Below are positions 16,808 through 27,300 of a stretch of DNA of 64,000 bases, piece by piece. Position numbers and translations under genes: made by a program. Positions within the stretch are counted from its first letter, which is position 1, and every line of letters starts with the position of its first letter. This DNA is from Granulicella cerasi (lineage in GTDB: Bacteria; Acidobacteriota; Terriglobia; Terriglobales; Acidobacteriaceae): contig NZ_JAGSYD010000004.1 of the NCBI RefSeq assembly GCF_025685575.1, positions 62,001-126,000 on the forward strand, given 5' to 3'. Under the pieces are notes generated by a model. That model saw nothing but the letters and a program-made list of their open reading frames with translations. It had not been told where the DNA came from and searched no databases.

Positions 16808-19800
16808 TTAGAAGAGCAGTTTTGCGCCGACCTGCAGGGTGCGTACCGTGTTCGCTGTGCTGATCTGTCCGAAGAGCGATGAGCTGACGGTGCGGCCGTT
16901 CTGCGAGGGGGTGCTGTAGCTGGCGATGTTGAGAATGTTCGTCGCGTCGCCGCGCACTTCCAGGCGCGTCTTCCGCAGGAGAGGGAAGCTCCTCACCAGC
17001 GACATATCTACGTCGCGGAACGCGGGACCTTCGAGGAAGTTACGGGGCGAGCTCCCATCGACAGGCTTGCCGGTGGTGACTGCGTTCTGTGCGAACGCGG
17101 CTGTGTTGAACCAACGCGAAGGGAGCGGACGATCGACATGCGGGTCGCCGACGAGCTGTGCGCGATCGTAGCTGGACGAGCCATCGAGGTTGGCATCGAC
17201 GCCGTTCAGGATGGTGAACGGCTGTCCGCTGCGCAACTTGGTGATGGCGGAGACCCGCCAGCCGTTGACGGTTGCGCGCACGAAACGATCGGCTGCACGG
17301 ACGTGCGGATCCCAGATGAGCGAAATCGCGACAGAGTTGCGTGTGTCATTCGACGTGAGGCCACGCTCTGCCGAAAGCTTCGAGTAGTCCTGCGCGCCGG
17401 AGTTCGCCACCGCCTGCTGCAGATCGACGCTGGAGATGGACTTCGACCAGATGTAATAACCGGAGAACTGCAGGCCGAACGCAAGGCGTTGATTCACCGA
17501 GGCCTGCAGGCTGTGGTAGTTCGAACGCTGATCGGAATTGATCAGAGCGATCTGCCCGAACTTCGGGTTGGGTCGGCGTGCCAGCACGTTCGCTGAAGCG
17601 TTCGTCGCTGTTGCCGAAGGTACGGGGTAGTTTACGTCGGTCGCGAAGGGAAGGTCATGACCGAGTGAACCGACGTAGGCGACCTGAAGGCCGAGCGTCT
17701 TCGTCATCTGCTGCTGCACCGAGGCATTCAGCGCGATGGTGTACGGCGCGTTGTAGCCCAGAGCAACGCCGGTCATAGAAGCTCCGGTGACCCATCCACG
17801 CGAGAACGGGAAGGGGTTGCCACCGGTCAGATTGCGATACGGATCAGAGAGCGTGGCTCCCGTCGTCGTGGCCGCGTTGGTGAAGGTGAAGTTGAGGGAG
17901 TACGGCTGGAAGTTCTCCATCGTGTTCCACTCATTGCCTGACATGCTTCCCCAGAAGATGCCTGCGGCGGCGCGGATGGCGGTGGTGCCTTTGCCGGTAG
18001 GATCGAAGGCAAAGCCGAAGCGCGGCGAGAGATGTCCGATGCGCACGGGGATGATGCCGCGTGTCACGCCAGCGTCTCCGGGGAAGAGCTGGCCGACAGG
18101 TGCTGCGGTGTAGACAGAGGACTGGCGGCCGGCGACGTACGTCGTCTCCTTGTTCTCCGGATCAGTAGGCGGCGTTTGAACGTCCCAGCGGAGGCCAAGG
18201 TTCAGCGTGAGTCGCGGCAGAACGCGCCAGTCGTCCTGGAGGAAGAGCGACGCGTTCCAGCTATTGGTAGAGCCTGTTACTGGAGAGGCCTGCGCCACGG
18301 AACTGGGGATGCCGATGAGGAAATCGGCGAAAGCGTTCGAGTGCTTCACGCCGGCGATGGTCGCACTGGTGACCGTGCCACCGAAGCTGAAGGTCCCGTA
18401 GTTCGCCTGCGTGACCGCTTGCTCGTCTTTGTCCAGCGAGAGTTCGCCGCCGAAACGCAGCGAATGCTTGCCGTGGGTGAAGCTCACCAGGTCGCGAAGG
18501 GCATAGAAGTTCGTACCTGCCTTGGGGCCGGCCACCGCATTGCCGAGTGTGAAGAAGTTCGTCACGGTAATCTGCGGCAGCGCCTTTGGACCTTGGATCG
18601 CAAAGGTAGAACCTAGGTCGCCGAGCGAGGTCTGCGGCGTATTGACGCGTGCGCCCAGGTTGCGGGTATAGCTCACCCATGCCTGGTTCACCAGCGTGGG
18701 TGTGATGGTCCACGTGTGATTGATGATGGCGTTCTGTTGACGCCAGATATAAGCGGTCTGCGACCACGGAAGGTTCGTGGCCGAGGCATTCGCGACGGCA
18801 GCGCTGTGGCCGCTCGTGTTGAAGTACATCACGCTGAGCCGCTGCATCGGAGTGAGCTGCTCGTCGACCTTGGCGAGGAACTCGTCGGAGACATAAGGAA
18901 CGGAGACGAAGCCCTTCCAGACGGTCTGTCCTGCTGGAAGCGTCGGAATGTAGCGGTTGATGATGGTGCTGGCGACCTGATCGATACGGTTGGCGCAGAT
19001 GACGCCGGTGCGACCATTGCAGACGAAGACTTGCTTCGTGAGCGGATCAACGGGCTGTGAGGCCGCGGGATCCGCCGAGAAGTCGCCAGCGCGCTCTGCT
19101 TCTGTCGGCACGACGGCGGTGTTCATCAGCGTGCTCGTGGTTTGGCGCAGACCCGCGTAGGAGCCGAAGAAGAAGGTGCGATCTTTGCGGATGGGCCCGC
19201 CGATGGCGCCGCCGAACTGGTGACGATTGAGCGGTGCGGTCGCAAGACCCGAGGAACCCCATTGCTTCGCGGCCAGGGCATCATTGCGATAGAACTCGAA
19301 GAGGCTTCCGTGAAACTTGTTCGTTCCTGAACGGGTGACTGCGTTCACGATGCCATTGGGAAAGCGCCCAAACTCTGCGCTGTAACCGTTGGTCTGCACA
19401 CGGAATTCGGCGAGTGCATCGGGGTTCGGCAGAATGTTGCCGGTGTTGCGCAGACCCGTGAGGTTCGGTGCGCCATCGAGGAAGTAGTTGACCGAGCCCG
19501 TGCCGGCGTCCGAGCCGCCATTGATGATGGTGCGCTGCTCGGGGTAGCCAAGCACGATCGAGTTCTGGTTGGACTGTACGCCAGGCACGATATCCAGCAG
19601 GGTGTAGGGATTGCGGTCCACGAGCGGAAGATCGACGATCTCTCGCTCGCTGATGGTGCTGGCGATCTCACCGTTGCTGGTGTTCACCAGTGGAAGATCA
19701 TTGGTCACGGTCACCGACTCGGTGGTTTCACCCACGGTGAGCGCAACGTTCGTGGTGGCGATCTGTCCCACAGAGAGCGTGATGCCCGTTTGCACGTAGG

Positions 19801-20074
19801 TCTTGTAACCCGATGCACTGATCTGGACGCTGTAATTTCCGGCAGGTAGAAACTCCGCGCGGAACTCGCCGCTGCTATTGGCGACGGCCGTGCGAGCGTC
19901 GCCCGTGTCCAGGTTCGTGGTGATGACGCTGGCCTTGGGTACAGCGCCACCGGACGAGTCAGTCACATGGCCTACGATCGTGGCTGTTGTCACCTGCGCA
20001 TAGGAGGAGGCCATGCTGATACAGAAGAGACAGACCATCAGGAGAGTTGAATAAACGCGACGCATAAACTCCAT
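16808..20074 (-). CDS. TonB-dependent receptor with carboxypeptidase-regulatory-like N-terminal domain (receptor 2)
   Basis: About 1,088 residues. The signal peptide (LLMVCLFCISMASSYAQ) is followed by a CarboxypepD-regulatory domain beginning ATIVGHVTDSSGGAVPKASV. The plug contains NYFLDGAPNLTGLRNTGN and RSGTNKFHGSLFEFYRN, both typical of Oar-like receptors. A long barrel ends RTLQVGAKLLF. The start is uncertain: ATG 20074 and ATG 20065 are three codons apart and neither has an ideal Shine-Dalgarno sequence (GGAG lies only three bases before 20065). It is clearly distinct in sequence from receptor 1. It follows the NHL-like lipoprotein and precedes GH79, GH18-like and GH20, so it is the probable uptake component for their products. 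Confidence 0.9.
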   Translation of the reverse strand: MEFMRRVYSTLLMVCLFCISMASSYAQVTTATIVGHVTDSSGGAVPKASVITTNLDTGDARTAVANSSGEFRAEFLPAGNYSVQISASGYKTYVQTGITLSVGQIATTNVALTVGETTESVTVTNDLPLVNTSNGEIASTISEREIVDLPLVDRNPYTLLDIVPGVQSNQNSIVLGYPEQRTIINGGSDAGTGSVNYFLDGAPNLTGLRNTGNILPNPDALAEFRVQTNGYSAEFGRFPNGIVNAVTRSGTNKFHGSLFEFYRNDALAAKQWGSSGLATAPLNRHQFGGAIGGPIRKDRTFFFGSYAGLRQTTSTLMNTAVVPTEAERAGDFSADPAASQPVDPLTKQVFVCNGRTGVICANRIDQVASTIINRYIPTLPAGQTVWKGFVSVPYVSDEFLAKVDEQLTPMQRLSVMYFNTSGHSAAVANASATNLPWSQTAYIWRQQNAIINHTWTITPTLVNQAWVSYTRNLGARVNTPQTSLGDLGSTFAIQGPKALPQITVTNFFTLGNAVAGPKAGTNFYALRDLVSFTHGKHSLRFGGELSLDKDEQAVTQANYGTFSFGGTVTSATIAGVKHSNAFADFLIGIPSSVAQASPVTGSTNSWNASLFLQDDWRVLPRLTLNLGLRWDVQTPPTDPENKETTYVAGRQSSVYTAAPVGQLFPGDAGVTRGIIPVRIGHLSPRFGFAFDPTGKGTTAIRAAAGIFWGSMSGNEWNTMENFQPYSLNFTFTNAATTTGATLSDPYRNLTGGNPFPFSRGWVTGASMTGVALGYNAPYTIALNASVQQQMTKTLGLQVAYVGSLGHDLPFATDVNYPVPSATATNASANVLARRPNPKFGQIALINSDQRSNYHSLQASVNQRLAFGLQFSGYYIWSKSISSVDLQQAVANSGAQDYSKLSAERGLTSNDTRNSVAISLIWDPHVRAADRFVRATVNGWRVSAITKLRSGQPFTILNGVDANLDGSSSYDRAQLVGDPHVDRPLPSRWFNTAAFAQNAVTTGKPVDGSSPRNFLEGPAFRDVDMSLVRSFPLLRKTRLEVRGDATNILNIASYSTPSQNGRTVSSSLFGQISTANTVRTLQVGAKLLF

Positions 20075-20134
20075 TCTGTGAGACCTAAGAGTGAGGCAAA
20101 TTCTGTGTTGTGGCTCAAGCAACGTACCGAGTCG

Positions 20135-22336
20135 TTATGGCATGGAGGAGCCGTTGCCGGTGCTCGCGCCTGCGGCCAATGCCGCTGCGATTGGTGTGAT
20201 TACGGGAGCCGCGGAACCGACCAGCTCGACAACGCCTGTGCCTGAGCCGTCCGTCGAGTTATTGCCAATCCACACGTTGCCAGTTGGATCGATGGCCACG
20301 CTACGAGGGCCGTTAGGATACTTCGCGGTGGGGAAGATGGTGGAGTCTTTCTGGTAGCCGCCGGTTGGCTTGTTGCTGGACGTCAGCGTGCCAGTGGGTG
20401 AGATCGCCGCTCCGGTAGCGGAGAATTCGTTGATCATGTATTGCGCGGGGCTGGTGGCTCCGGTGACGTAGTTTCCGCCAGAGCTTGAGGAGCTCACAGT
20501 CCAGAGATTTCCCGCGCCGTCCGCCGCGAGTCCACGCCCCCAACTATTGCCCGCAGCATACTGCGCGCTATCGGTGATCGTGACAGCTTGTCCTGCGGTG
20601 GATGCCGGGGTCACGAGCGACAACGTATTGGAGACCGAGCTCGCAGTGTTTGATCCGTTGATAAGAGCCATTTTCCTGTTCAATCCTGCGGCTATGCCGT
20701 AGGGGTTTGTGATGTGTCCCGTGTCCCCGGATGCAGAGGTGCTGGCGACGATGCTGCTCTGGAAGCCGTTGTAATAGTTGCCGGCAGTCGTCGTCGTGCT
20801 TGGGTACACCTGGTACAGGGATCCGCTTGAGGCGGTCTGCAGTACCCAGACGTTGCCCGCGGTATCGGCCGAGAGATAGAACGGGCCGCTACCCACTGCA
20901 CCGACCTTCCTGGCCGTAGCTGGAGTGACGGCCGTGGCAGCGTTGGCGAACTCGTCGACCTCTGTGCCGGAGACCGAGGTGTAGAAGACATTTCCTACGC
21001 CATCCGCGGCGATGGCGTAGGGAACATGGAGCGTCGGCCAGGTCGTATAGCTACTCGCATTCGGATCGTAGCGATATACGTTGGCTGCGCTGTTGCTGGC
21101 GATCCAGATGTAGCCGGCGGTGTCGATCGTCAACGCCTTCGAGGTCGCCACATTGGTACCCAGATCACAGACCATAGGCGCGCCCGCGGGTGTCAGCGCC
21201 ATCAGGTTGCCGTTGGCGGAGTCGCCTGCGGCCCATAGATTTCCTGCGCCATCGACGGCGAGATCATAGGCACCGCCAAGGAAGGTCCCTGCAGTGCACG
21301 CGCTGGCACTGTCGTAGCGGATCGCCACACTCCAGTCGGTTGGCGCAGTGGTGAGCGACGGCTGGAACGGTGCGTCTGCGCTGATGAGGCCGAAGGCTGC
21401 GTTGATGTTGGCCGCGCTGCCGCTTGCAGGGTTGCTGAGCATGAAGTAGGCCGCCTGCAGCACGTCCGTCGGGGCGGAGAAGGTGATGCCGGGCTGGCTG
21501 GTAACGGCGGGCGATGGCGCTGGAACGCTTGCGAAGAGCGTCGAGCACTGCGCCGCACTGGAGGAGGTTTGATTCACGCAAGCGGCCAACACGTTGGCGA
21601 TGGCGTTGATCTTCTTCGTCTCCGGAGTGATCGTCACGGTGACAGACGCGGAGTGCCCAGCGGGCGTGGCGCTGACGGTGTTCGAGCTGTAGGCCGCTCC
21701 GGCGGCTTTGTCGACCATGTTGCTGATCGTCGCCACGCCATTCTGGAAACCCGTCTGCGCCTGCGTGGATGCGGGCGCGCCGAAGCTCTCAGTATTGGGA
21801 TTGAAGTATTGCTGCAGGGCGGCCATCGTGGCGACAGTGGTTACCTCGTTCAGGTCCACAAAGGTCGCAGAGGTGATCTGGCTGCAGCGGCCCAGAGCGA
21901 TGGCGAATGCCGCGGCGGAGTTAGTGGCAGTACCTGTGCCTTGGGTAATTCCGCCGGTCGAGATGAGGTACATCTGCGGATCGCCCGACGAAGGGCAGCC
22001 CCAGGAGGATCCGCTGGAGTTCGTCACACCCGTGTTCGTGGCCGACTTCGAGAACTGGAAACCGCCATCGGGAGCCGACGAGGTAGTCGTCGCATAGAGC
22101 GTTCCAGCAGAACCATATCCGCTCGTACCGGCTGCGTACAGCCTCACGAGAGCGCCGACGACAGGTTGATTGCCACCATGCAGCTTACCGCTGAGCGTGC
22201 CCTGGGAGCCGGACAGGCTTTCTGTGGAGCCCGACAGGGCTACGTTTGCGCAGCCGCTGGTGAGAACAGCGGTTCCAGACAGACCGATTGCAAAGAATGC
22301 GGCCGCCCAACGAGAGGGAAACACCTGCCATTTCAT
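20135..22336 (-). CDS. Exported lipoprotein with NHL/vgb-like beta-propeller repeats
   Basis: A 733-residue protein from ATG 22336 (GGAG eight bases upstream), with a signal peptide and lipobox LTSG-C29. The N-terminal third is Ser/Thr/Gly-rich and includes a carboxypeptidase-regulatory-like stretch (GKLHGGNQPVVGALVRLYAA). The C-terminal half holds recurring propeller strands such as DLAVDGAGNLWAAGDSANG, LTIDTAGYIWIASNSA, IAADGVGNVFYTS and VAIDPTGNVWIGNNSTDG, about 45-60 residues apart. These resemble NHL or streptogramin-lyase-like blades. Function is unknown. Surface carbohydrate binding next to receptor 2 is inferred only from position. It is the first gene of the receptor 2 unit, with tandem 10-bp repeats upstream. 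Confidence 0.75.
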   Translation of the reverse strand: MKWQVFPSRWAAAFFAIGLSGTAVLTSGCANVALSGSTESLSGSQGTLSGKLHGGNQPVVGALVRLYAAGTSGYGSAGTLYATTTSSAPDGGFQFSKSATNTGVTNSSGSSWGCPSSGDPQMYLISTGGITQGTGTATNSAAAFAIALGRCSQITSATFVDLNEVTTVATMAALQQYFNPNTESFGAPASTQAQTGFQNGVATISNMVDKAAGAAYSSNTVSATPAGHSASVTVTITPETKKINAIANVLAACVNQTSSSAAQCSTLFASVPAPSPAVTSQPGITFSAPTDVLQAAYFMLSNPASGSAANINAAFGLISADAPFQPSLTTAPTDWSVAIRYDSASACTAGTFLGGAYDLAVDGAGNLWAAGDSANGNLMALTPAGAPMVCDLGTNVATSKALTIDTAGYIWIASNSAANVYRYDPNASSYTTWPTLHVPYAIAADGVGNVFYTSVSGTEVDEFANAATAVTPATARKVGAVGSGPFYLSADTAGNVWVLQTASSGSLYQVYPSTTTTAGNYYNGFQSSIVASTSASGDTGHITNPYGIAAGLNRKMALINGSNTASSVSNTLSLVTPASTAGQAVTITDSAQYAAGNSWGRGLAADGAGNLWTVSSSSSGGNYVTGATSPAQYMINEFSATGAAISPTGTLTSSNKPTGGYQKDSTIFPTAKYPNGPRSVAIDPTGNVWIGNNSTDGSGTGVVELVGSAAPVITPIAAALAAGASTGNGSSMP

Positions 22337-22470
22337 GGAGGAACTCCGACGAAGCAATTTCTGAGGAAACTGCGCCATTGGTAACAATCCGATGAATGCG
22401 CTGAATAGGTGTCATACGGCGTCATCCTGCCTTATGCTGGACGATCCTTTATTTTCAACAGCGTAGAGCC

Positions 22471-22490
22471 GTTGTAACAGGTTGTAACAA
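22471..22490. repeat. Tandem 10-bp repeat upstream of the NHL-like lipoprotein
   Basis: GTTGTAACAG followed at once by GTTGTAACAA, one helical turn apart, about 135 bases upstream of the lipoprotein start. Same-face direct repeats of this kind are typical activator sites. On the minus strand a possible -35 element (TTGAAA) lies just downstream. Confidence 0.45.
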
Positions 22491-22534
22491 GTGCATGGAG
22501 GCTGGTTTTTATGGTTGGCCATCGCCGGCGTCCG

Positions 22535-23773
22535 CTACCAGGTGTGAGTCGCGACGATCTGCGTCGATCCGAGTTGACCGTGGACGACCTCGGTCTTGAG
22601 GACAGCTTCGAAGTTCGTGTTGCTCAACCCCTGGGGAAGCTGCTTTTCGAGTTCGCGCAGTTCCGAGGCAGATACGCTGAACTCCCCGGCGGCACGTGTT
22701 CCGATCGTCCCGACTCCGGCGAGGAGCATGACAGGAGATTGCGTGGTCGGGTCGAAGAAGCGAGCCACCAGGGCGTAGTCGGTAGTCTGCCGCGTTCTCG
22801 GTTGGGAGAAGTCGACCGACCAGCCGCGAAACTGGGGCCGCGTCGCATCAGCGATGTAACCTGTCGCTCCCTCGGTCTCAAAGTGGAAGCGCAGCGGCTT
22901 GGCGAGCAGCAGGGTCCACTGATTATTGTTGGCGTTGATCAGCACGATCGGTTGGCGGTGGAAGCTGTCGAGCGTTTCGGCATCGGCTTCGCTGATTTTG
23001 TACGGTTCGCGATGGGCCTGCAGAAAGGCGGCTACGTTCGCGATCGCCGACGCAGTTTCGAGCGTTACGCGGTGGCCACCCTGCAGATAAGCTGCCTCGA
23101 TGCTCTGGTTACCGGCGTTATTCAGGCTGGTTTCGGGTGGCGTTCCTGTACAGATCTTGACGAGAGCGGAGTCGCGCAGCAGCGGACCCCAGAACGCCTC
23201 CACCGCGTCCGGCTTCTGTCCAAAGGATCGATAAATGACGATAGTCGCGACCAAGGCTGCGGCGACGGCGAGCAATGCCCCCAGGCCCCAGCGGCGCCTG
23301 GGGGCTGCGATGGCGGGAGACGGCTCTGAAGGCAGCGGTATATAGAGCGTCGTTCGCGATTCGCTGAGTTCGACCGGAGCCGATACCGTGTCGGGCTCGG
23401 CTAACCGGTGCGAGAACGTCGGCACGTAGGAACCTACGGGCAGGGCGATTTCGATGCTGTCGGTGGGGGTGTTCTGGTAATACTGCGCGAGGCGTTTGCG
23501 GATTTCGGCGGCACAGAAGCGGACGACGGGGTCCGCATTGGTGTCGTAATCGATGTCGCGCTTGAAGACTTCGATGCCAATGGTCCGCTCTTTGAGCGAG
23601 CCATAGTCGCCTTCCAGAGCCTTCTCAACGATGTAGCGCAGGAGCGCAGAGTATCGCGAACTGCGACGAAAGAGATCGTTCTCCAGCAGCACACCGAGCT
23701 GTGCCAGAGCGGCGGTTCTGTCGTCTTGTGTTGTTGGCACCCATCGTTCCGAGGCCGGGGCTCGATTTGCCAT
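22535..23773 (-). CDS. Acidobacterial membrane protein with conserved N-terminal module (function unknown)
   Basis: About 412 residues from ATG 23773; a TTG at 23821 would add 16 residues. The N-terminal ~100 residues contain SSRYSALLRYIVEKALEGD, LKERTIGIEVFKRD and YDTNADPVVRFCAAEIRKRL. I recognise this pattern as recurring at the N-termini of many acidobacterial regulatory-looking proteins, possibly as a DNA-binding or signalling domain, but it has no established function that I can name. A single membrane segment (GALLAVAAALVATIVIYRS) follows, then a ~230-residue probably periplasmic domain with no recognised motif. That layout would suit a one-component transmembrane regulator of the adjacent receptor 2 unit. 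This role is inference. Confidence 0.6.
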   Translation of the reverse strand: MANRAPASERWVPTTQDDRTAALAQLGVLLENDLFRRSSRYSALLRYIVEKALEGDYGSLKERTIGIEVFKRDIDYDTNADPVVRFCAAEIRKRLAQYYQNTPTDSIEIALPVGSYVPTFSHRLAEPDTVSAPVELSESRTTLYIPLPSEPSPAIAAPRRRWGLGALLAVAAALVATIVIYRSFGQKPDAVEAFWGPLLRDSALVKICTGTPPETSLNNAGNQSIEAAYLQGGHRVTLETASAIANVAAFLQAHREPYKISEADAETLDSFHRQPIVLINANNNQWTLLLAKPLRFHFETEGATGYIADATRPQFRGWSVDFSQPRTRQTTDYALVARFFDPTTQSPVMLLAGVGTIGTRAAGEFSVSASELRELEKQLPQGLSNTNFEAVLKTEVVHGQLGSTQIVATHTW

Positions 23774-23889
23774 CCTGTAGCTGGTCCCTTGTAGCGTACG
23801 TTCAGGATAGCGGTCTTCCAATCAACGCGCTACGAGGAATCAGAAGATACCGGACCTGCGGGTAGGGGACTCAGCTTCGTGAAGATGGT

Positions 23890-24384
23890 TCAGTCGTGTT
23901 CAGTGTTGCGGCTTTCCTCCGTGGGCACGGGCGTTCCGGGCAACTGGCGCAGGAGCAGCGGGAAGACCAGGGCGATGATGAAGTACGCGATGGTCGTGAC
24001 AAGAGCAAGGAGCAGAAGGCCCGCGCCGCAGGCCATGCCAATACCCGTGACGAGCCAGAGCGTGGCGGCGGTGGTCACGCCTTTTACCCAGTCACCTTTG
24101 ACGAAGATCAGCCCCGCGCCAATGAAGCCGATTCCAGTGACGATCTGCGCGGCGACGCGCGAGGGATCGAGGACGATCCGGCCTTCGGAGAGGACATCCA
24201 TAAATCCATACTTGGAGACGAGCAGAAACAGAGCCGCAGTGGTGCCGACGACCGTGTAGGTGCGCAAACCCGCACTCTTGTGGCGCAGCTCGCGCTCTAA
24301 CCCGATGGCGGCAGAGAGCACAAACGCTGCGCCAAGTTCTGCGAGCTGCTTCAGACCTTGACCGTCAGAGTGAAAAAGATTCAT
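23890..24384 (-). CDS. MgtC/SapB-family membrane protein
   Basis: About 164 residues from ATG 24384, which has GGAG six bases upstream; the frame is open further but would run into the RND gene. The MgtC/SapB signature is clear: LGAAFVLSAAIGLERELRHK, AGLRTYTVVGTTAALFLLVS and VTGIGFIGAGLIFVKG. Four to five membrane segments can be seen. Family members are linked to magnesium limitation and intramacrophage survival in pathogens; in soil bacteria the role is unclear. It is the last gene of the RND efflux operon, 13 bases after the pump gene. The membership of this operon is unusual. Confidence 0.88.
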   Translation of the reverse strand: MNLFHSDGQGLKQLAELGAAFVLSAAIGLERELRHKSAGLRTYTVVGTTAALFLLVSKYGFMDVLSEGRIVLDPSRVAAQIVTGIGFIGAGLIFVKGDWVKGVTTAATLWLVTGIGMACGAGLLLLALVTTIAYFIIALVFPLLLRQLPGTPVPTEESRNTEHD

Positions 24385-24397
24385 CTGCGCTCCACAG

Positions 24398-27300
24398 CTA
24401 AGCGTGATGTGGCTCCGCATCATGTTCGGCGAAGTTCTTATCCTTGTACACCAGGAAGAACCCTGCGGGAACCAGGAAGACGGTGAGGATGACCGAGACC
24501 GTGAGTCCTCCGATGAGCGCCTGCGCGAGCGGGGCGTAGGCTTCGCTACCCTCGCCGAGCTTGAGGGCCATCGGCAGCAAACCGATGAGCGTCGCGAGTG
24601 ATGTCATCAGAATCGGACGAAGACGTACTCGGCACGAGGTCGTAATCGCTTCACGGACGCTCATGCCCTCCTTCAGCAGGTGGTGAGCGAACTCCACGAT
24701 GAGGATGCTGTTCGAGAGCGCGATGCCGGCCAGCATGACGACGCCCATCAGCGACATCACGTTCAGCGTCGTTCCCCAGAGCAGCAGTGTGACGATGACG
24801 CCAGTGATGCCTGGGGGCAGCGCCAGCAGAATGATGAAGGGATCGATGAATGAGCGGAACTGCGCAACCAGGATGAGGAAGAGCAGCAGGACGGAAAGCG
24901 TAAGGCCGATCGCGAAGCTCTTGAAGGACTGGTTCATCGAGTTCACGCTGCCGGTCAACGTGACGTCGGTGCCTTGAGGCGGGTGTGCGGAGGCGACGAT
25001 CTTGTTGATCTCGGTAGTGATGCGGTTCAGCGCCTCGTTCTGCGGGCGCACGTAGATGTCCACGAAGCGACGAATCTGTGTGTGGTCCAACTCGGTTGGG
25101 GCTTTGAACTGCTCGATGTTCGCCACCATATCGAGGCGCGTCGGCGACTTGATGTTTGCGCCGTGCAACGGAATGGCTTTCAGATCTTCGAGCGACTTGA
25201 TCTGACCTTCTTTGTACTGCACGGTGAGGAAGTAGTTGTTGCCACTCTTCGGATCGATCCAGATGCTTGGCGCGATCATCTGGTTAGAGGTGAGCGCGGT
25301 GATGATGTTGGAGACGATCTCCTTTTCGGTCAGGCCGAGCTCGTCGGCGCGCGTACGGTCGACGGAGATGCGCAGCGACGGATAATCAATGTCCTGCGGG
25401 ATGTACACGTCAGCAACACCGTCGATCTTGCGCACCTGAGCGGCGATCTTCTGCGCGGTGTTGTAGTCGCCGGTCATATCGTTGCCGGCGACGCGAATAT
25501 CGATGGGAGCGGGAGCGCCCATGTTCAGCACGCCGTCTACAAGACTGCCGCTGGAGAAGAAGGTCTGTAGTTCCGGCATCTGCTGCGCCAGCGCCTTCTT
25601 CACTTCGTCGATGTAGGTGTAGCTGCTGACCTTGTGATCTTCGGAGAGCGCAACCTGCGTGAAGCCGGTATGCATCGCCGCGTTCTGCGTGAACAGTGCA
25701 GAGAAGCCGGGATCAACGCCGAGGTTGCTAACCGTCAATGCGAGGTCGTGCTTCGAAACGATACCGCGAACGATGCCTTCGATCTTTGCTGCTTCTGCTT
25801 CGGTAGCGGTGAGCTTCGTACCCGAAGGCGCTTTGAAGTTGATGACGAACTGACCCGCGTCTGTACGTGGGAAGAACGAAAGTCCCAGCAGAGGGAAAAG
25901 GCAGAGGCTCAGAAGAAACACCGCAGCGAAGACGCCGAGTACCAACTTCGGCGCTTCGAGCACCTTGTTCACGAGCGAATCATAGCGATGCAGCATCTTA
26001 TCGAAGCCACGCGTGAACGCCGCATTGAAGCGTGCTCCGAAGCTCTGCTGCTTCGAGTCCGCCGCTGCGGCGACGGCGTACTCACCCTCTGCCGATTCGT
26101 GAACCACATCACCATGCGGGCTCTTGATGAAGTTCGCGCAGAAGAGTGGCACTACCGTCAGCGCGACGAAGTACGACGCGAAGAGGGAGATGACCACGGC
26201 GAGTGCGAGTGCAGAGAACAGGAAGCGGCTGACGCCGTACAGCATCGTCACGGGAAAGAACACGACGACCGTCGTCAACGTGCCGGCGAGTACGGGCAGA
26301 GCCACTTCCTTGCCACCCTTTTCCGCGGCGACCACAGGAGGTTCTCCGCCTTCGAGATGACGGAAGATGTTTTCGAGCACGACGACGGAGTTGTCGATGA
26401 GACGCGAAAGTGCGAGTGCAAGACCGCCCAGCACCATGCTGTTGATGGAGCTTCCTGTGAGCTTGAGAACGAAGAAAGTCGCGAGCAACGAAAGCGGAAT
26501 GGAGAAGAAGACTGCGATGGTTGCTCTCATGCTTCCGAGGAAGATGAGAATCATCAGGCAAGTCAGGAACAGACCGACGCCACCTTCGTGCAGCAGCGTT
26601 TCGATGGCGGTCTTCACGAACCTCGACTGGTCGAACACAACCTCCGTCTTCAAGGAGGCAGGAACGTCATAGAGTTTCTTCAGCGTGGCGCGGACACCAT
26701 TGACGACCGAGATCGTGTTGGCATCGGCACCAGCCTTGAAGATCGGCAGATAGACAGCTCGTTGTCCGTTCACACGCACGACGTTGAACTGACGGCTGAA
26801 GGAGTCCTGCGCTACGGCCACATCGCCGATGCGTACGGGGGATTGGCCCACCATCTTGATCGGCACCTGGCCGATGTCCTTCACGCCACCAAGCATGGAG
26901 TTCGTGTAGAGGTCGTAGTCGTTGCGGCCGATCTCGACGTCACCCGCAGGTAGGATGACGTTGGCTTCATTCACCGAGCGCACGACATCCATGGGGCTGA
27001 GTTGATGCGCCTCGAGCTTGTACGGATCGGCGTACAGCATGATCTGCCGCCACTTGCCGCCGAAGGGCTGCGGAACGGAAGCTCCCTCTACGCTGGCAAG
27101 CTGGTTGCGGACGAAGTTCTGCCCGAGATCCTTGAGCTTGCTCTCATCCAACCCGGAACCGGAGAGCGTGACCAGATTCACGGGGATACTCGCTGCGTCC
27201 TGCTTGAGGATGATGGGCGGGTAGGTACCCGGGGGCATGTCGCGCAGATCGCTCATCGCAAGGGAAGAGATCGTCGCAGCATCTGCGTCTGCATCCGTGC

